A stretch of 64,000 nucleotides of DNA from Lepiota brunneoincarnata (lineage: Eukaryota > Basidiomycota > Agaricomycetes > Agaricales > Agaricaceae). Made by a program: the position numbers and the translations under genes. The notes beneath the pieces were generated by a model. It made no database searches. It was not told where the DNA came from and saw only the letters and a list, made by a program, of their open reading frames with translations. The stretch spans positions 744,001 through 808,000 of the forward strand of contig JAEBUN010000014.1 in the NCBI GenBank assembly GCA_023014365.1, written 5' to 3'. Numbering within the stretch: the stretch's first letter is position 1; every line of letters starts with the position of its first letter. Positions 43,428 through 54,264 of this stretch are shown here, piece by piece.

Positions 43428-43439
43428 GGTTATGGGCCC
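43428..43439 (+). promoter_or_regulatory. Copia primer-binding site (half tRNA-iMet type)
   Basis: GGTTATGGGCCC directly follows the LTR. The same core is used by Drosophila copia, where a fragment of initiator tRNA-Met cut in the anticodon loop primes cDNA synthesis. Its ATG (43432-43434) is also the first codon of the polyprotein (MGPGMATTI). Confidence 0.75.
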
Positions 43440-44015
43440 CGGTATGGCTACTACTATAAACGATGTGCTACCCCAAGGTGTTCCCAAGTTGGACCTATCA
43501 GGATCGAACTGGGCAATCTTCCGATTGCGGTTCAAGGTGGCAGTCCAGGGAAAAGGGCTATGGGGGCATTTCAATGGGAGCTTGGAACGACCAAAACCTA
43601 TGGCCTTGTTGCCAGCAGCACTGAGGCAGGTCAGGTCCAAGTCAAGCAGTGACAAGGAAAAGGATAAGGACGACAGTGACATGGCTAGGGACCCCCCCCC
43701 TCATACATTTCCAGTTTCCCTTGATGACGTACATGCATGGGAGTGTAATGAATCCATTGCGCAGTCCCTACTCATCCAACAGATTCCTGACTCGACGTTG
43801 ATTGTTGTAGCTGAACTTGGATCTGTGGCAGACATGTGGGAGGCAGTCACAAAGGAATACACATATAAAGGTGCCTTCTCACAGGCAAGGATGCATCGTG
43901 AGTTCATGACAGCATGGTGTTCGGACAGGGGAGACGTTCGAGTTTTTCTGGGGGAGCTTTGCTCCAAGCATGCTGAATTAACATCAGTAGGGGTACAGAT
44001 CAGCAACGATGATTA
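43432..44015 (+). pseudogene. gag: Copia gag, N-terminal part
   Basis: The frame reads MGPGMATTINDVLPQGVPKL, GSNWAIFRLRFKVAVQGKGL, LLIQQIPDSTLIVVAEL and ADMWEAVTKEYTYKGAFSQA, a typical Copia capsid. It is cut at a TA by Tc1-like B1. Past the insertion the frame continues in phase (DDYRSTVIQSLPRWLSSYAS) when the element and one TA are removed, so this part was intact at the time of insertion. Confidence 0.88.
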
Positions 44016-45620
44016 CAGTGACCCACAAAACTGTTCCAATATTGTATACTTTTGACTTAAAGTAGTGATAGCTCAATGGATAAAATGACTAAATTTGTGA
44101 ATATATTTATAAACATAGCCAAACATGTCATATCTGACCCTGCAAAGTCGCGTTATGTAATACTTCCAAATTGGGCAATTATGAATTTTGTAAGCATGTT
44201 GAGTCATTGGAACAGTTTTGTCAATGACATATTATACCAGGCCATTGCATTATTTCTAGTACTTAGAATGGCTCCCTTTGGCTTTGAGAACAGCTGCTAC
44301 TCTCCTAGGCATACTTTCAATTAACTTCTGATACTCAAAAGCTGAAATAGCATCCCACTCCTTCTCTACCTCCTACTACAACTCCTTTATACCCTTGAGA
44401 GGAGATTCATACTCTCCCAGCATTCTCTTCACATAATCCCATAAGTGGTCAATGGGATTGAGGTCAGGTGATGTGCTGGCCAGATTAGCAGCCTAAAATG
44501 ATATTTTTGAAACCATTCTGGGGCCAATACACTCTTGTGTTTGGAATCATTATCTTGCTGGAAGATGATATCTTGGGGTTTAAGCTTGTACCACTGGAGA
44601 CTCTTCTTCAAATCCTTCTCCAAAATTTGCACAAACAACTCTGCATCCATCCTTCTATCAATCCTCACTGCATAGCCTGGGCTATCCCACAGTATACAAC
44701 CCCAAACTATCACTGATGCTCCTCTATACTTCAGAGTTTCCTGAACCAGTCTTTCACTGAGCCCCTCTCCCTTCTTTTTCCATCCCCACTTCCTCCCATC
44801 TGACCCCAAACAATTGATTTTGGTCTCATCAGACCATACAACCAGCTTCCAGTCTTCCACAGTCCAATGCTGGTGTGTCAGAGCAAAATCCAGCCTAGCT
44901 CTCCTATGCTTGTCAAAGGGTAAAGGCTTTTTTTGCTTGACTATAGCCTTCATTCCTGCCTGTTTGAGATGCCTTAACACAATCTGTGAAGAGACTGATG
45001 TTCCAATGATGGGAACAAGAGATTTGGCTATATCTACAGCAGTTTCAGCCTTGCCAGCAGAGATAAGATAGATAGTACACTAGATATTGGTAGTAGAGAG
45101 TATTGAAGGATGTCCTCCAAGTGATTTGGTAAGGCTGGAACAATTTTTAGAGGCTAGCCTGGATATGGTACTGTGCCCAACACCAGCAATTGCCTCAATT
45201 TTAGTATAGAAATGGTGAGAATTTAGTATAGAGAGGATGGTTTTCTTTAGAATAGAAGATAATGGTTTTATGGTAAGTGGGGGGGTTGAGAATGATAGGA
45301 CATGGCTGTTAGCACATCTATTTATATGTCAAAGACACATAGTCACATGATCTTGTTGATTTACAATCAACAGAGTCATGTAATTGCTTGAATTAGTATC
45401 AAAAATTACTATTGACAAAACTGTTTCAATGACTTAAAATGCTTACAAAATTCATAATTGACTCATTTGGAAGTATTACATAACGCGAATTTGCAGGGTC
45501 AGATATGACATGTTTGGCTATGTTTAGAAATATATTCACAAATCTATCCATTTTATTCACTGAGCTATGACTACTTTAAGTCAAAAGTACAAAACATTGG
45601 AACAGTTTTGTGTGTCACTG
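44016..45620 (-). mobile_element. Tc1-like element B1, 1605 bp
   Basis: It has long imperfect inverted repeats of about 215 bp starting CAGTGACCCACAAAACTG / CAGTGACACACAAAACTG, flanked by TA (44014-44015, 45621-45622). It is nearly identical to B2 at 52233-53837. The transposase on the minus strand carries the same frameshift and double TAG as B2 plus a private TAG (about 45083) and is inactive. Confidence 0.95.
44429..45110 (-). pseudogene. Tc1-like B1 transposase
   Basis: The open part (44980-44429) includes VVWSDETKINCLGSDGRKWG (first D), IIFQQDNDSKHKS (second D) and LLIWPAHH, where a one-base loss shifts the frame before SPDLNPIDHLW. The third catalytic position is D rather than E. Further upstream a TAG interrupts the helix-turn-helix region. 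See B2 for the fuller copy. Confidence 0.85.
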
Positions 45621-45622
45621 TA

Positions 45623-48301
45623 TCGCAGTACGGTTATCCAATCCTTGCCAAGGTGGCTATCTTCCTATGCATCAGCTCAGTTATCAGCTGCTTGCCTGCA
45701 TGCAAATCTCAACTTCACTATCGAGCTGGATGTCTTGATTACGATGATCTCTGATGAGTGGGAAAGGTCGCGCTCAGCTGGAAGACTGCATGGTGGGTCT
45801 AAGGCTGAGGGCAGCGATGATGCCCTGGGGGTCGAAGGTGATGGCAAGAAGGGCAGGATGCCCGGAAAATACCACAAATGCGGTGAACCTGGTCATTGGA
45901 AAAACGAATGCCCAAAAAGAAAAAAGGTTGACAGCAAGAAACCAGCTCAGGAGAAACCCAAGCAGGCTAAAGGGGGAGCAAATGCTGTCGAGGAAGAGAA
46001 TGAAGATGAATCCTTCATCATGTTGGAAGTCGAACTTGTCAAGGAGGACAACTTGATTGGAGGGTCAGAAGATGATGGTGATGTAATGGCTCTGGAGGAC
46101 GAACCTGAAGTTGGTGAACAAAGACAGGGTGATGATGGTTTTCTGTCAGCCTATGTGGCACCAGTCAGTGAGGAGATCGAGGAGGTTGATGTTGCAAAAG
46201 TCAGTGAGGGACGAACGTGTGTAGAAGTTTTTGATTCCGGATCATCCAGACACATCTCTCCATACCATGATGCATTCTGTACTTTCGAGCCCATCCCAGC
46301 TAGGCCTTTACAAGCTGTGAACAAACAATGTTTCAGTGCAGTCGGCAAGGGGGAGATTGTCCTTGATGTACCAAATGGGGTTACCACATCACAGCTGCGA
46401 CTCAGTGAGGTGTTATACTCCCCAGAGGTAGGGTACACCTTAGTTTCGATCGGTCGCCTGGACGATGCTGGATTCTCAACTACCTTCAGCAATGGAAAGT
46501 GCATCATTTGGGACTCTGGAGGCGCACACATGGTGGAGATTCCCAGAAATGACAGGGGACTATATAAAGTTTTCAGGGAGGACAGCAACGAGGTAAACAG
46601 TGTAGGAGAATCACTTACCTTGGACATGGTACATTGCCGACTTGGCCATATCTCACCAGCAGCAGCTTTAAAGCTGATATGTGATGAAATGGTTACTGGG
46701 TTGAAAGTAGATGTTGATGGTCCAGTGGATTTATTTTGTGACTCGTGCGCATATGCAAAGGCGACAAGGCTCCCAGTGGCAAAGATCCATGGAGGGGAAT
46801 GGGCATCAGTTATAGGTGGTGAGATCCACTCAGATGTTTGGGGGCCAGCACGGGTTGCTACAAGAAAGGGAAGGCGATTTTATGTGACCTTCACAGACGA
46901 TTTTTCACGTTGGACCCATATTGAGTTCCTGTCAGCCAAGGCGGAGGTTTTTGAGGTATACAAGTCATTTGAAGTGTGGTGTGAAATGCAATTCGGTATT
47001 TGCATCAGGACTTTGCATTTGGATCGGGGTGGGGAATACACTGCTGATTATTTCCAGCAACACCTCAAGTCCAGGGGTACACAGACAAAACTCACTGTAC
47101 ATGATACACCACAACACAATGGTGTGGCCGAAAGGAAGAATCGGACAATCGTCAAATGTGTTCATGCAATTTTTCACACTAGTAGACTCCCAAAATACCT
47201 CTGGGCGGAGGCAGCATCTCATGTAGTTTGGTTGATGAACCGGACGGGGACCAAGGCCGTGGAGGGCAGGATGCTGTTTGAGGTGTTATATGGAAGGATG
47301 CCAGACCTGGGTGATTTGTGAGAGTGGGGCAAGGAGGTGTGGGTACACCAGGGCGGGGGGGATAAGTTAAGCGGTCGGGCCAAGCCAGGGCGTTGGGTGG
47401 GATACGATTGGTCGAGCAATGGCTCGCGTGTCTGGTATCCGGACACAGGTATGGTCAGGGTTGAGCGCAATGTGTGTTTTGTAGGTCCTGTGAGTCTTGA
47501 GGGGGAGGGTACGTCAGTTAGCGTGACTCCAAACAAGGCTCACCCTGCTAGAACGTTGGATTTGACTCCAAACGAGCTGAACGAACCCTCCACTACCAAG
47601 GACTTGCCATCTACCGAACAGAAGGGGTCCCCCAGAAACCCGGAGGACACTGTCCACAAAGACTCACTATCTACTGAACAGAAGGGGTCCCCTGGCAATC
47701 CAGAGGACGCTGCCCAAGAGCATCCAGAACGTCCACCTCACACTCGGAAGCCAAGCAGAAAGGCCCAGGATGTCCTCGAAGGAATGGCGGTTACCTTAGC
47801 AGAGGAGATTGACTGGGATGAGGTACAGGCTCTGGCATCTGAGATGGAGGAGATGGAGGCTTTGGAGCCAAGGGATTTGAAGGATGCATATCAGAGGGTG
47901 GATTGGCTGTTGTGGAAGATGGCGATGGAAGAGGAGTTGGCAATGCTGAAGGAGTCAGGGACGTGGGACCTTGTTGATCAGCCATCAGGAATCAATGTTG
48001 TGGGATCAAAATGGGTATACAAGGCAAAAAAGGACGCAGCAGGGAATATTGTATGGTACAAAGCTTGCTTGGTCACCCAAGGTTTTTCGCAGGTCCCAGG
48101 GGTCGACTACTTCAATACATTTGCCCCAGTTGCAAGATTGTCATCAATCCAATCTGTCCTCGCAATTGCCGCCACAAGGAATATGGAAATTCACCAAATT
48201 GACATTAAGGGGGCTTACCTAAACAGGAAACTCACAGACAACAAGACGGTATACATGTGGCAGCCTCCCGGTTTCATCGATCCCTCTTTTCCCCATCGCG
48301 T
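45623..48301 (+). pseudogene. pol: Copia gag C-terminus, protease, integrase and RT start
   Basis: The frame contains a CCHC-like knuckle (KYHKCGEPGHWKNEC; first Cys replaced by Tyr-His), protease VEVFDSGSSRHISPY (DSGSS), the GAG-pre-integrase motif VHCRLGHISPAAALKLI with CDSCAYAKATR, and the integrase core (IHSDVWGPARV, FTDDFSRWTHI, LHLDRGGEY, TPQHNGVAERKNRT). It is then broken by TGA at 47319-47321 (GDL-stop-EWGKEVWVH). After it come the linker, with two short EQKGSP repeats, and RT (EELAMLKESGTWDLVD, KWVYKAKKDAAGNIV, IHQIDIKGAYLNRKL, YMWQPPGFIDP). It stops at the 1.3-kb insert. Confidence 0.9.
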
Positions 48302-49601
48302 TGATACGCCGATTTCACGCCTATACATGAATTCCGTACTCCGGAACGATTCTCTACATAGAATCATTGGCTATATCATTAAAGAACTCTATAGAGGATT
48401 GGTACTATGTCCCGTAGTAGCCAGTTCGACCGAATTGAGGATATTCGAGCCTTGGAAGTGTTCAAACCAGTTCATTATCACTAAGCTTAGTGAACCAAAC
48501 TATCGGAACGCTTTCCAGAGGGATTCAGGACTCTACATAGTCTATCGAGTATACTCCGGTCGCATCAAGGGACCTTACGAGCAGTTTTCTGATGAACCCG
48601 GATGCGTTTGAATATAAAGAATGTACCTAGCGGCTGTCGCAGGAGTATTACGTCGAAAGCGAGCCCAATAATGATGACCGGACCACGGAACGGAACGTTC
48701 AACGTTCGGGAGGCAACACCCGATGCCCAAAACCCTAGAAATATCAAAGACTCCTAATTAACGAGTGCTTTGTGGGTCCCGGCACCTCGGCCTATTGCTT
48801 AACTGAGATTAATTACAATGGATCAAGGGACTGTCCATCCGCTATACGTTCCGATCATAATTGATCCGGAGTCTTAACGCGCTCGCATGGACGCAGAATA
48901 ATGCAGACGAGCACGGAACACGTCTGGCTGGATTGCCATTTGTTAATCAGAGAAAAACCCATAACCCAGGGCAAGGTAGAAATGCTGCCGAACCTTCCAA
49001 AATGTTCTACAGTGCCTGTAACAATTAAGCTTATTGTTTTCTATTTCATATTTACTATCTCTCGTATGTATCTAAACAATATAAATACGGTTGCACTTGT
49101 TCGTGGAGAAGCAAGAGGTCTCACCCCCGCTTCCACACGCAAGTCTGCGAGCCGTGATCAAGAACGGTTTCAGAGGGCTATTTAGTGTGCATCGTTAAGT
49201 GTGATTTCTTCGGTCGTCGACCAACCCAGAGACAGAGACAGAGACCAGAGTTCAGAGTTTAGAGTTCCAGAGTGCTAGAGACAGAGACAGAGACAGAGAC
49301 CAGAGTTCAGAAACCAGAGACCAGAGACCAGAGACCCCGTGCTTTGAATTGACAGGGATTGTCCTTTCATTGTTGCACCGTACGGCTAAGATAACTTCAA
49401 CGGCTGTTCGTTAACCTCTAAAACACTACTCTCTTGAATTTTGCTGTCAGAACGCACCCCCAGAACACCCTAAAAGACGAAACTGTTCATTATCTATCTC
49501 GTTCCACTTGTATTAGCTTAAGCTTATCGAACTTTGGCTAAGCTTAGTGAAAACAAGCCCACGATCGATATTTAAAACCTACAAACGTTGTTACCTTTTC
49601 A
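48302..49601. mobile_element. 1.3-kb LTR-like insert in the Copia RT
   Basis: The insert starts TGATACGCCGATTTC and ends TTACCTTTTCA, with GCGT on both sides (48298-48301, 49602-49605). Removing it and one GCGT joins PPGFIDPSFPHRV to CLLKKTLYGLKQSG in frame. It has no coding sequence I recognise. A TATA-like AATATAAATACGG lies near 49080 and a CAGAGA-rich array at 49236-49340. TG...CA ends and a small target duplication suggest a long solo LTR. CpG is normal, so it is young. Other insert types are possible. Confidence 0.65.
49236..49340. repeat. CAGAGA-type short tandem repeats
   Basis: Irregular repeats of GAGACAGAGACCAGAG and related units fill this stretch inside the 1.3-kb insert. Such arrays are common in LTR leaders and may slip between copies. 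Confidence 0.7.
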
Positions 49602-50730
49602 GCGTCTGCTTACTAAAAAAAACTCTCTATGGTCTCAAGCAATCTGGACGTCGCTGGTATCAACGTCTCTGCGAGATCTTAATCGATTTCTTGGGCTTCA
49701 AACGCTGTGATGTTGATCATAGTGTCTTTTATAAGACTACCCCCAAGCTTTCTATCATTCTCATCCATGTCGATGATTGTACTCTAGTGGCCGATGTCTT
49801 GGCTTTGATTGTGTGGGCAAAGGAGCAGGTCTCCGAACATGTGGAAATTACGGACTTAGGGGAAATTCATTGGCTATTGGGCATTGAGTTGAAAAGAGAC
49901 CATGAACGCGGTAAGCTTATGCTGTCACAGCACTCCTACATTGACAGCTCTCTTCGTCGATATGGTTTCGAAGACCTCAAGCCAGTTAGCATCCCCATAG
50001 ACCCCTCCATCTGACTCACTTCTGATCATTCCCCCAAATCAACTACCGACATCGCTTGAATGGCCAAGATTCCCTATCAAGAAGCTGTTGGGACGCTTAT
50101 GTATGCTGCTCTTGGCACCTGTCCCAATATTGCTTACGCTGTACAAGTGGTATCCAAGTTCTCAAAAAACCCCGGAGAAGCTCACTGGGAGGCGGTAAAA
50201 CAAGTTTTTCGATATCTCAAGGGGACTCGAGACCTCTGGTTGGTATACGGAGGATCCGGAGAGGACCTTACCAGGTTCACGGATGCTGATGAAATATGGC
50301 TGAAGACTGCGTGCCACATCAGGATACGCATTTCTGATCAACGGCGGTGCCATCTCCTGGAGCGCCAAACACCAGGAAATAGTCACTCTGTCCACCACAG
50401 AGTCGGAGTACATAGGTGCAACGCATGCAGCCAAGGAATCCTTGTGGTTACATTTGCTCATCTCCCAAATTTTCGGCTCTACCTTACCCCCCACCACATT
50501 ATTCTCTGACAATCAGTCTGCCATCGCTCTCGCAAAGGATCATCAATTCCACGCTCGCACCAAGCATATCGACATACAATACCATTTCATTCGCTGGGTT
50601 ATCAAAGACCGAAAACTCAAGCTAGTCTACTGCCCAACCGAGGATATGGTTGCTGACATCTTCACAAAGGCGCTCCCTTCCCTCAAAGTCAAGCATTTCA
50701 CTAACAAGCTGGGTCTCGCTACGGTTTGAG
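49602..50730 (+). pseudogene. pol: Copia RT C-terminal part and RNase H
   Basis: The frame resumes with KKTLYGLKQSGRRWYQRL, IILIHVDDCTLVADV (the HVDD active site), EITDLGEIHWLLGIELKRD, then two TGA stops (near 50012 and 50056) and YQEAVGTLMYAALGTCPNIA. RNase H follows: FTDADE, then a one-base frameshift near 50290, then INGGAISWSAKHQEIV, STTESEYIGATHAAKE, LFSDNQSAIALAKDHQF, RTKHIDIQYHFIRW and VADIFTKALP. The end of the frame directly precedes a GGGGGAG polypurine tract and the 3' LTR. Confidence 0.9.
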
Positions 50731-50736
50731 GGGGAG

Positions 50737-51019
50737 TGTTGGAAATGCAAACTTGTCACAAGTTTCACGGAATGCTGGGGGGGTCCAAACATTGACTACT
50801 TGGACCCACTTTCTGGTGTTTCGGCTCTCCCGATCTTTTTTTCTAGGACAATTACTCGCTTTCTTATTGTTCTGTATTTACCTTAAATAACGTAGCTCAA
50901 ATGACCAGCAGCCTCAGTTCTTGCGCATACGAGTCTCTGAGGCTGTGAGTAGCCTATGTTACTTTCTCTTTTATGACTGTTGCTTACAATGCCTGTAGAA
51001 CGACACTCGTATTCTAACA
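50737..51019 (+). repeat. Copia 3' LTR (283 bp)
   Basis: It begins TGTTGGAAATGC after a polypurine tract (GAGGGGGAG) and ends TTCTAACA. Compared with the 5' LTR it lacks the 66-bp duplication and shows several C/T differences (for example ACTTGTCACAAG versus ACTCATCACGAG). Confidence 0.9.
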
Positions 51020-52232
51020 GCGTGATAGTACATGGCTATTAGGATATCTTGTAGTTGTGGCAGTATTTACTCATATGGGAGGGATGCAATCATTTGAGAA
51101 GGGCAGTCAGGGGTTAGGGTTTGTAGTGGTAATTGGGGCCAAAGTTGGGTGTTGTTGTCATGAGGTTGGTGTGGCTATTGTAGGTGTGTTATGAATGGTG
51201 TTTGAGGTTGGGCGAGGTGCCCCTTGTGTAGGCACAGTTGCTCGTATTGCAGTTGGTTGCATCACGTTGAGTGGTTGGATTGTCCATATATTAGTTGTTG
51301 GGTTTGTGTGGGTTGTTGTCCTTGGTGCCTGTGGTGGGGTATCCCTTGTTGATCTGTTTTCTACTGCTGTGGATGTGTTGGGTCAAGAGTTGGTTGTATC
51401 ATCCTTGAAATGGACTGTTGGGCCTGTTCTTCCTGCATCTTGTGAGGGGTCTGGTCTACGTTTGATTTGTTGTATGTGTGACAGTCTGGCATCAATTGGT
51501 GATCGAGTTGCTATGTTGTACTGAGTAGGCATTTGTAGTGGTGAAGGGCCTACTGATGCCATTCCTCGAGGCATATTTCCATGTTTGATGGATTGTTCCT
51601 GGGCTGCCACCTGGTGTTGGTATATTTCACTAGATTCATCAGGATTCCTTGGGTTAAATAAGCTTTTGTTAGCTTGATCAATCATATGAAGGGATGCAGT
51701 GTCAGAGGGTGCTCTTTCTCCAGCCCTGATTGGTATGTTGACTGGGTCCCTGTGTTGGGTGTGCTCGGTGTGGAATCATTCGAATATGCCGTTAATTGGC
51801 GTAGATGAGTTTGAGTGTTGTCTCTCAGCTCAGATGCATATGTATACCACGGCAATTTCGCCAATGGTGTTCATTAGTGTTTTTGGGTAATTTTCATTCT
51901 CCTCAAAGTACTCACCTATTCCAGCTTTTTGGAATAAGTGTTGTGTCTCCCTTCATGCTTCTTCTATGATAGCTTCATGTTGTTTCATGCTATCAATTTC
52001 GTAGATGTCCCAAATATCATGTAATTGGAGGTCAACAATCTCTGGAGATTCAGTAAGGGTGCATTCTGGTTTTGCATGGTAGTGGTAGCTATTTGGTGTG
52101 TGTTCTGGTGTTACATCACATTTGGTATTTGTCGTAGTTTCATTGGGTTCTGGAGTGAGGTCCTGTTGTGTTTCCTCAATCTCTTCCTGGGTTTCCTGGG
52201 TATTATCAAGCCATTGTGCCACTCGTAACATA
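51020..52232 (-). pseudogene. gag: Gyp-4 gag, N-terminal part
   Basis: In sense order the fragments are RVAQWLDNTQETQEEIEETQ and DLQLHDIWDIYEIDSMKQ (52243-51953), MAKLPWYTYASELRDNTQTH (51864-51682) and EIYQHQVAAQEQSIKHGNMP (51685-51383). They form a hydrophilic, helix-rich N-terminal region of gag, broken by stops. The assignment rests on position: the frame reaches the Copia insertion point and continues at 43080. Confidence 0.55.
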
Positions 52233-53837
52233 CAGTGACCCACAAAACTGTTCCAATGTTGTATACTTTTGACTTAAAGTAGTGATAGCTCAATGGATAA
52301 AATGACTAAATTTGTGAATATATTTATAAACATAGCCAAACATGTCATATCTGACCCTGCAAAGTCGCGTTATGTAATACTTCCAAATTGGGCAATTATG
52401 AATTTTGTAAGCATGTTGAGTCATTGGAACAGTTTTGTCAATGACATATTATACCAGGCCATCGTATTATTTCTAGTACTTGGAGTGGCTCCCTTTGGCT
52501 TTGAGAACAGCTGCTACTCTCCTAGTCATACTTTCAATTAACTTCTGATACTCAGAAGCTGAAATAGCATCCCACTCCTTCTCTACCTCCTACTACAACT
52601 CCTTTATACCCTTGAGAGGAGATTCATACTCTCCCAGCGTTCTCATCACATAATCCCATAAGTGGTCAATGGGATTGAGGTCAGGTGATGTGCTGGCCAG
52701 ATTAGCAGCCTAAAATGATATTTTTGAAACCATTCTGGGGCCAATACACTCTTGTGTTTGGGATCATTATCTTGCTGGAAGATGATATCTTGGGGTTTAA
52801 GCTTGTACCACTGGAGACTCTTCTTCAAATCCTTCTCCAAAATTTGCACAAACAACTCTGCATCCATCCTTCTATCAATCCTCACTGCATAGCCTGGGCT
52901 ATCCCACAGTATACAACCCCAAACTATCACTGATGCTCCTCTATACTTCAGAGTTTCCTGAACCAGTCTTTCACTGAGCCCCTCTCCCTTCTTTTTCCAT
53001 CCCCACTTCCTCCCATCTGACCCCAAACAATTGCTTTTGGTCTCATCAGACCATACAACCAGCTTCCAGTCTTCCACAGTCCAATGCTGGTGTGTCAGAG
53101 CAAAATCCAGCCTAGCTCTCCTATGCTTGTCAAAGGGTAAAGGCTTTTTTTGCTTGACTATAGCCTTCATTCCTGCCTGTTTGAGATGCCTTAACACAAT
53201 CTGTGAAGAGACTGATGTTCCAATGATGGGAACAAGAGATTTGGCTATATCTACAGCAGTTTCAGCCTTGCCAGCAGAGATAAGATAGATAGTATGCTGG
53301 ATATTGGTAGTAGAGAGTATTGAAGGATGTCCTCCAAGTGATTTGGTAAGGCTGGAACAATTTTTAGAGGCTAGCCTGGATATGGTACTGTGCCCAACAC
53401 CAGCAATTGCCTCAATTTTAGTATAGGAATGGTGAGAATTTAGCATAGAGAGGATGGTTTTCTTTAGAATAGAAGATAATGGTTTTATGGTAAGTGGGGG
53501 GGTTGAGAATGATAGGACATGGCTGTTAGCACATCTATTTATATGTCAAAGACACATAGTTACATGATCTTGTTGATTTACAATCAACAGAGTCATGTAA
53601 TTGCTTGAATTAGTATCAAAAATTACCATTGACAAAACTGTTCCAATGACTTAAAATGCTTACAAAATTCATAATTGACTCATTTGGAAGTATTACATAA
53701 CGCGAATTTGCAGGGTCAGATATGACATGTTTGGCTATGTTTAGAAATATATTCACAAATCTATCCATTTTATTCACTGAGCTATTACTACTTTAAGTCA
53801 AAAGTACAAAACATTGGAACAGTTTTGTGGGTCACTG
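52233..53837 (-). mobile_element. Tc1-like element B2, 1605 bp
   Basis: It is flanked by TA (52231-52232, 53838-53839). Inverted repeats of about 215 bp (52233-52447 and 53623-53837) contain an outer core CACAAAACTGTTCCAATG (52241-52258) and an inner inverted copy (52422-52440), about 181 bp apart. It lies in the 5' region of Gyp-4. Confidence 0.95.
52570..53500 (-). pseudogene. Tc1-like B2 transposase, frameshifted, DD34D
   Basis: The open part (53446-52646, 266 residues) begins MLNSHHSYTKIEAIAGVGHS (helix-turn-helix; the frame extends upstream as LSSILKKTILS without an ATG). It includes HWTVEDWKLVVWSDETK (D), DIIFQQDNDPKHKS (D) and LLIWPAHH. A one-base loss then shifts the frame; the correct continuation is SPDLNPIDHLWDYVMRTLGE, placing D rather than E at the third catalytic position (34 residues after the second D). 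Two adjacent TAG codons follow near 52590. B1 has the same lesions, so both copies descend from an already defective element and must have been moved by a transposase supplied elsewhere. Confidence 0.88.
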
Positions 53838-54094
53838 TATATGGGTTGTGTTCCCAGTAGTTATAGTCCCTTCCGGTATGGTATTGTTGAGGGTTACTCA
53901 TGTGGGGTATGTTGGGGGTTGCCCTATGAGATTTGTATTGTGGTCCTATTGGGTTCATTTTTTACGAGTTGTTGGTTGGTAGTTTGTGTAGTGCAGAAGT
54001 GTGAGGTGAAACATGAGAGTTGGAGGGTGAGAGATGAGAGGTAAAGCTGAGAGGTGGGAGGTGTTGGTGTACAGTATCTGTAGATCAAAAAAAT
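53838..54094 (-). other. Gyp-4 leader next to the 5' LTR
   Basis: This is the untranslated stretch between the 5' LTR and gag. In sense orientation the first bases after the LTR are ATTTTTTTGATCTACAG. They do not match a common tRNA primer-binding site, and no self-complementary partner in the 165-bp LTR was found by eye, so the priming mode of Gyp-4 is unknown. Confidence 0.45.
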
Positions 54095-54259
54095 TGAAAC
54101 ACATTGACGTTCCAGGTAGAATTACACTTAGAATTATGGTCAGAATTTGATCTGAATGGTCTCTGCGATGAGAGTTGATGATTAAAAGTGTAACTACTGT
54201 GACCGTTACTACCAGTCACACTATGTAGGATAGATGAGAATATGTAGCTACTGGTTACA
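54095..54259 (-). repeat. Gyp-4 5' LTR (165 bp)
   Basis: It is the same length and ends as 16927-17091 and is followed by the TCACC duplication at 54260-54264. Its recognition as the partner LTR 37 kb away rests on full-length similarity plus the perfect duplication. Confidence 0.92.
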
Positions 54260-54264
54260 TCACC

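Larger units (their letters stand above)
43081..51019 (+). mobile_element. Ty1/Copia element, inserted in Gyp-4 gag, with two nested inserts
   Basis: LTRs 43081-43427 (5') and 50737-51019 (3') begin TGTTGGAAATGC and end TTCTAACA. The target duplication is GTGTG/GCGTG (one C/T difference). The single gag-pol frame has the Copia order gag, protease, integrase, RT, RNase H. Nested in it are Tc1-like B1 (44016-45620) and a 1.3-kb insert (48302-49601). Nonsense codons TGA at 47319-47321, about 50012 and 50056, and a frameshift near 50290, make it inactive. Confidence 0.92.
16927..54259 (-). mobile_element. Gyp-4: Ty3/Gypsy chromovirus, ~9.8 kb own sequence, split by nested insertions
   Basis: LTRs of exactly 165 bp lie at 16927-17091 and 54095-54259, both starting TG and ending CA, flanked by a perfect TCACC duplication (16922-16926, 54260-54264). 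Between them, on the minus strand, run gag, a zinc knuckle, protease (DSGS), RT (YLDD), RNase H, integrase (zinc-binding, core), chromodomain and an extra ORF. Insertions inside it are Gyp-1, a ~0.54-kb LTR-like insert, Gyp-2, Copia and Tc1-like B2. Excising Gyp-1, Gyp-2 and Copia with one target copy each restores continuous reading frames, which shows all the pieces belong to one element. In-frame stops are nearly all TGA, so it is dead. Confidence 0.9.

Noticed and set aside
53814..54044. 76-codon ORF as a gene
   Set aside because: It straddles the Tc1-like B2 end and the Gyp-4 leader on the opposite strand to Gyp-4; no motif, so a chance frame.
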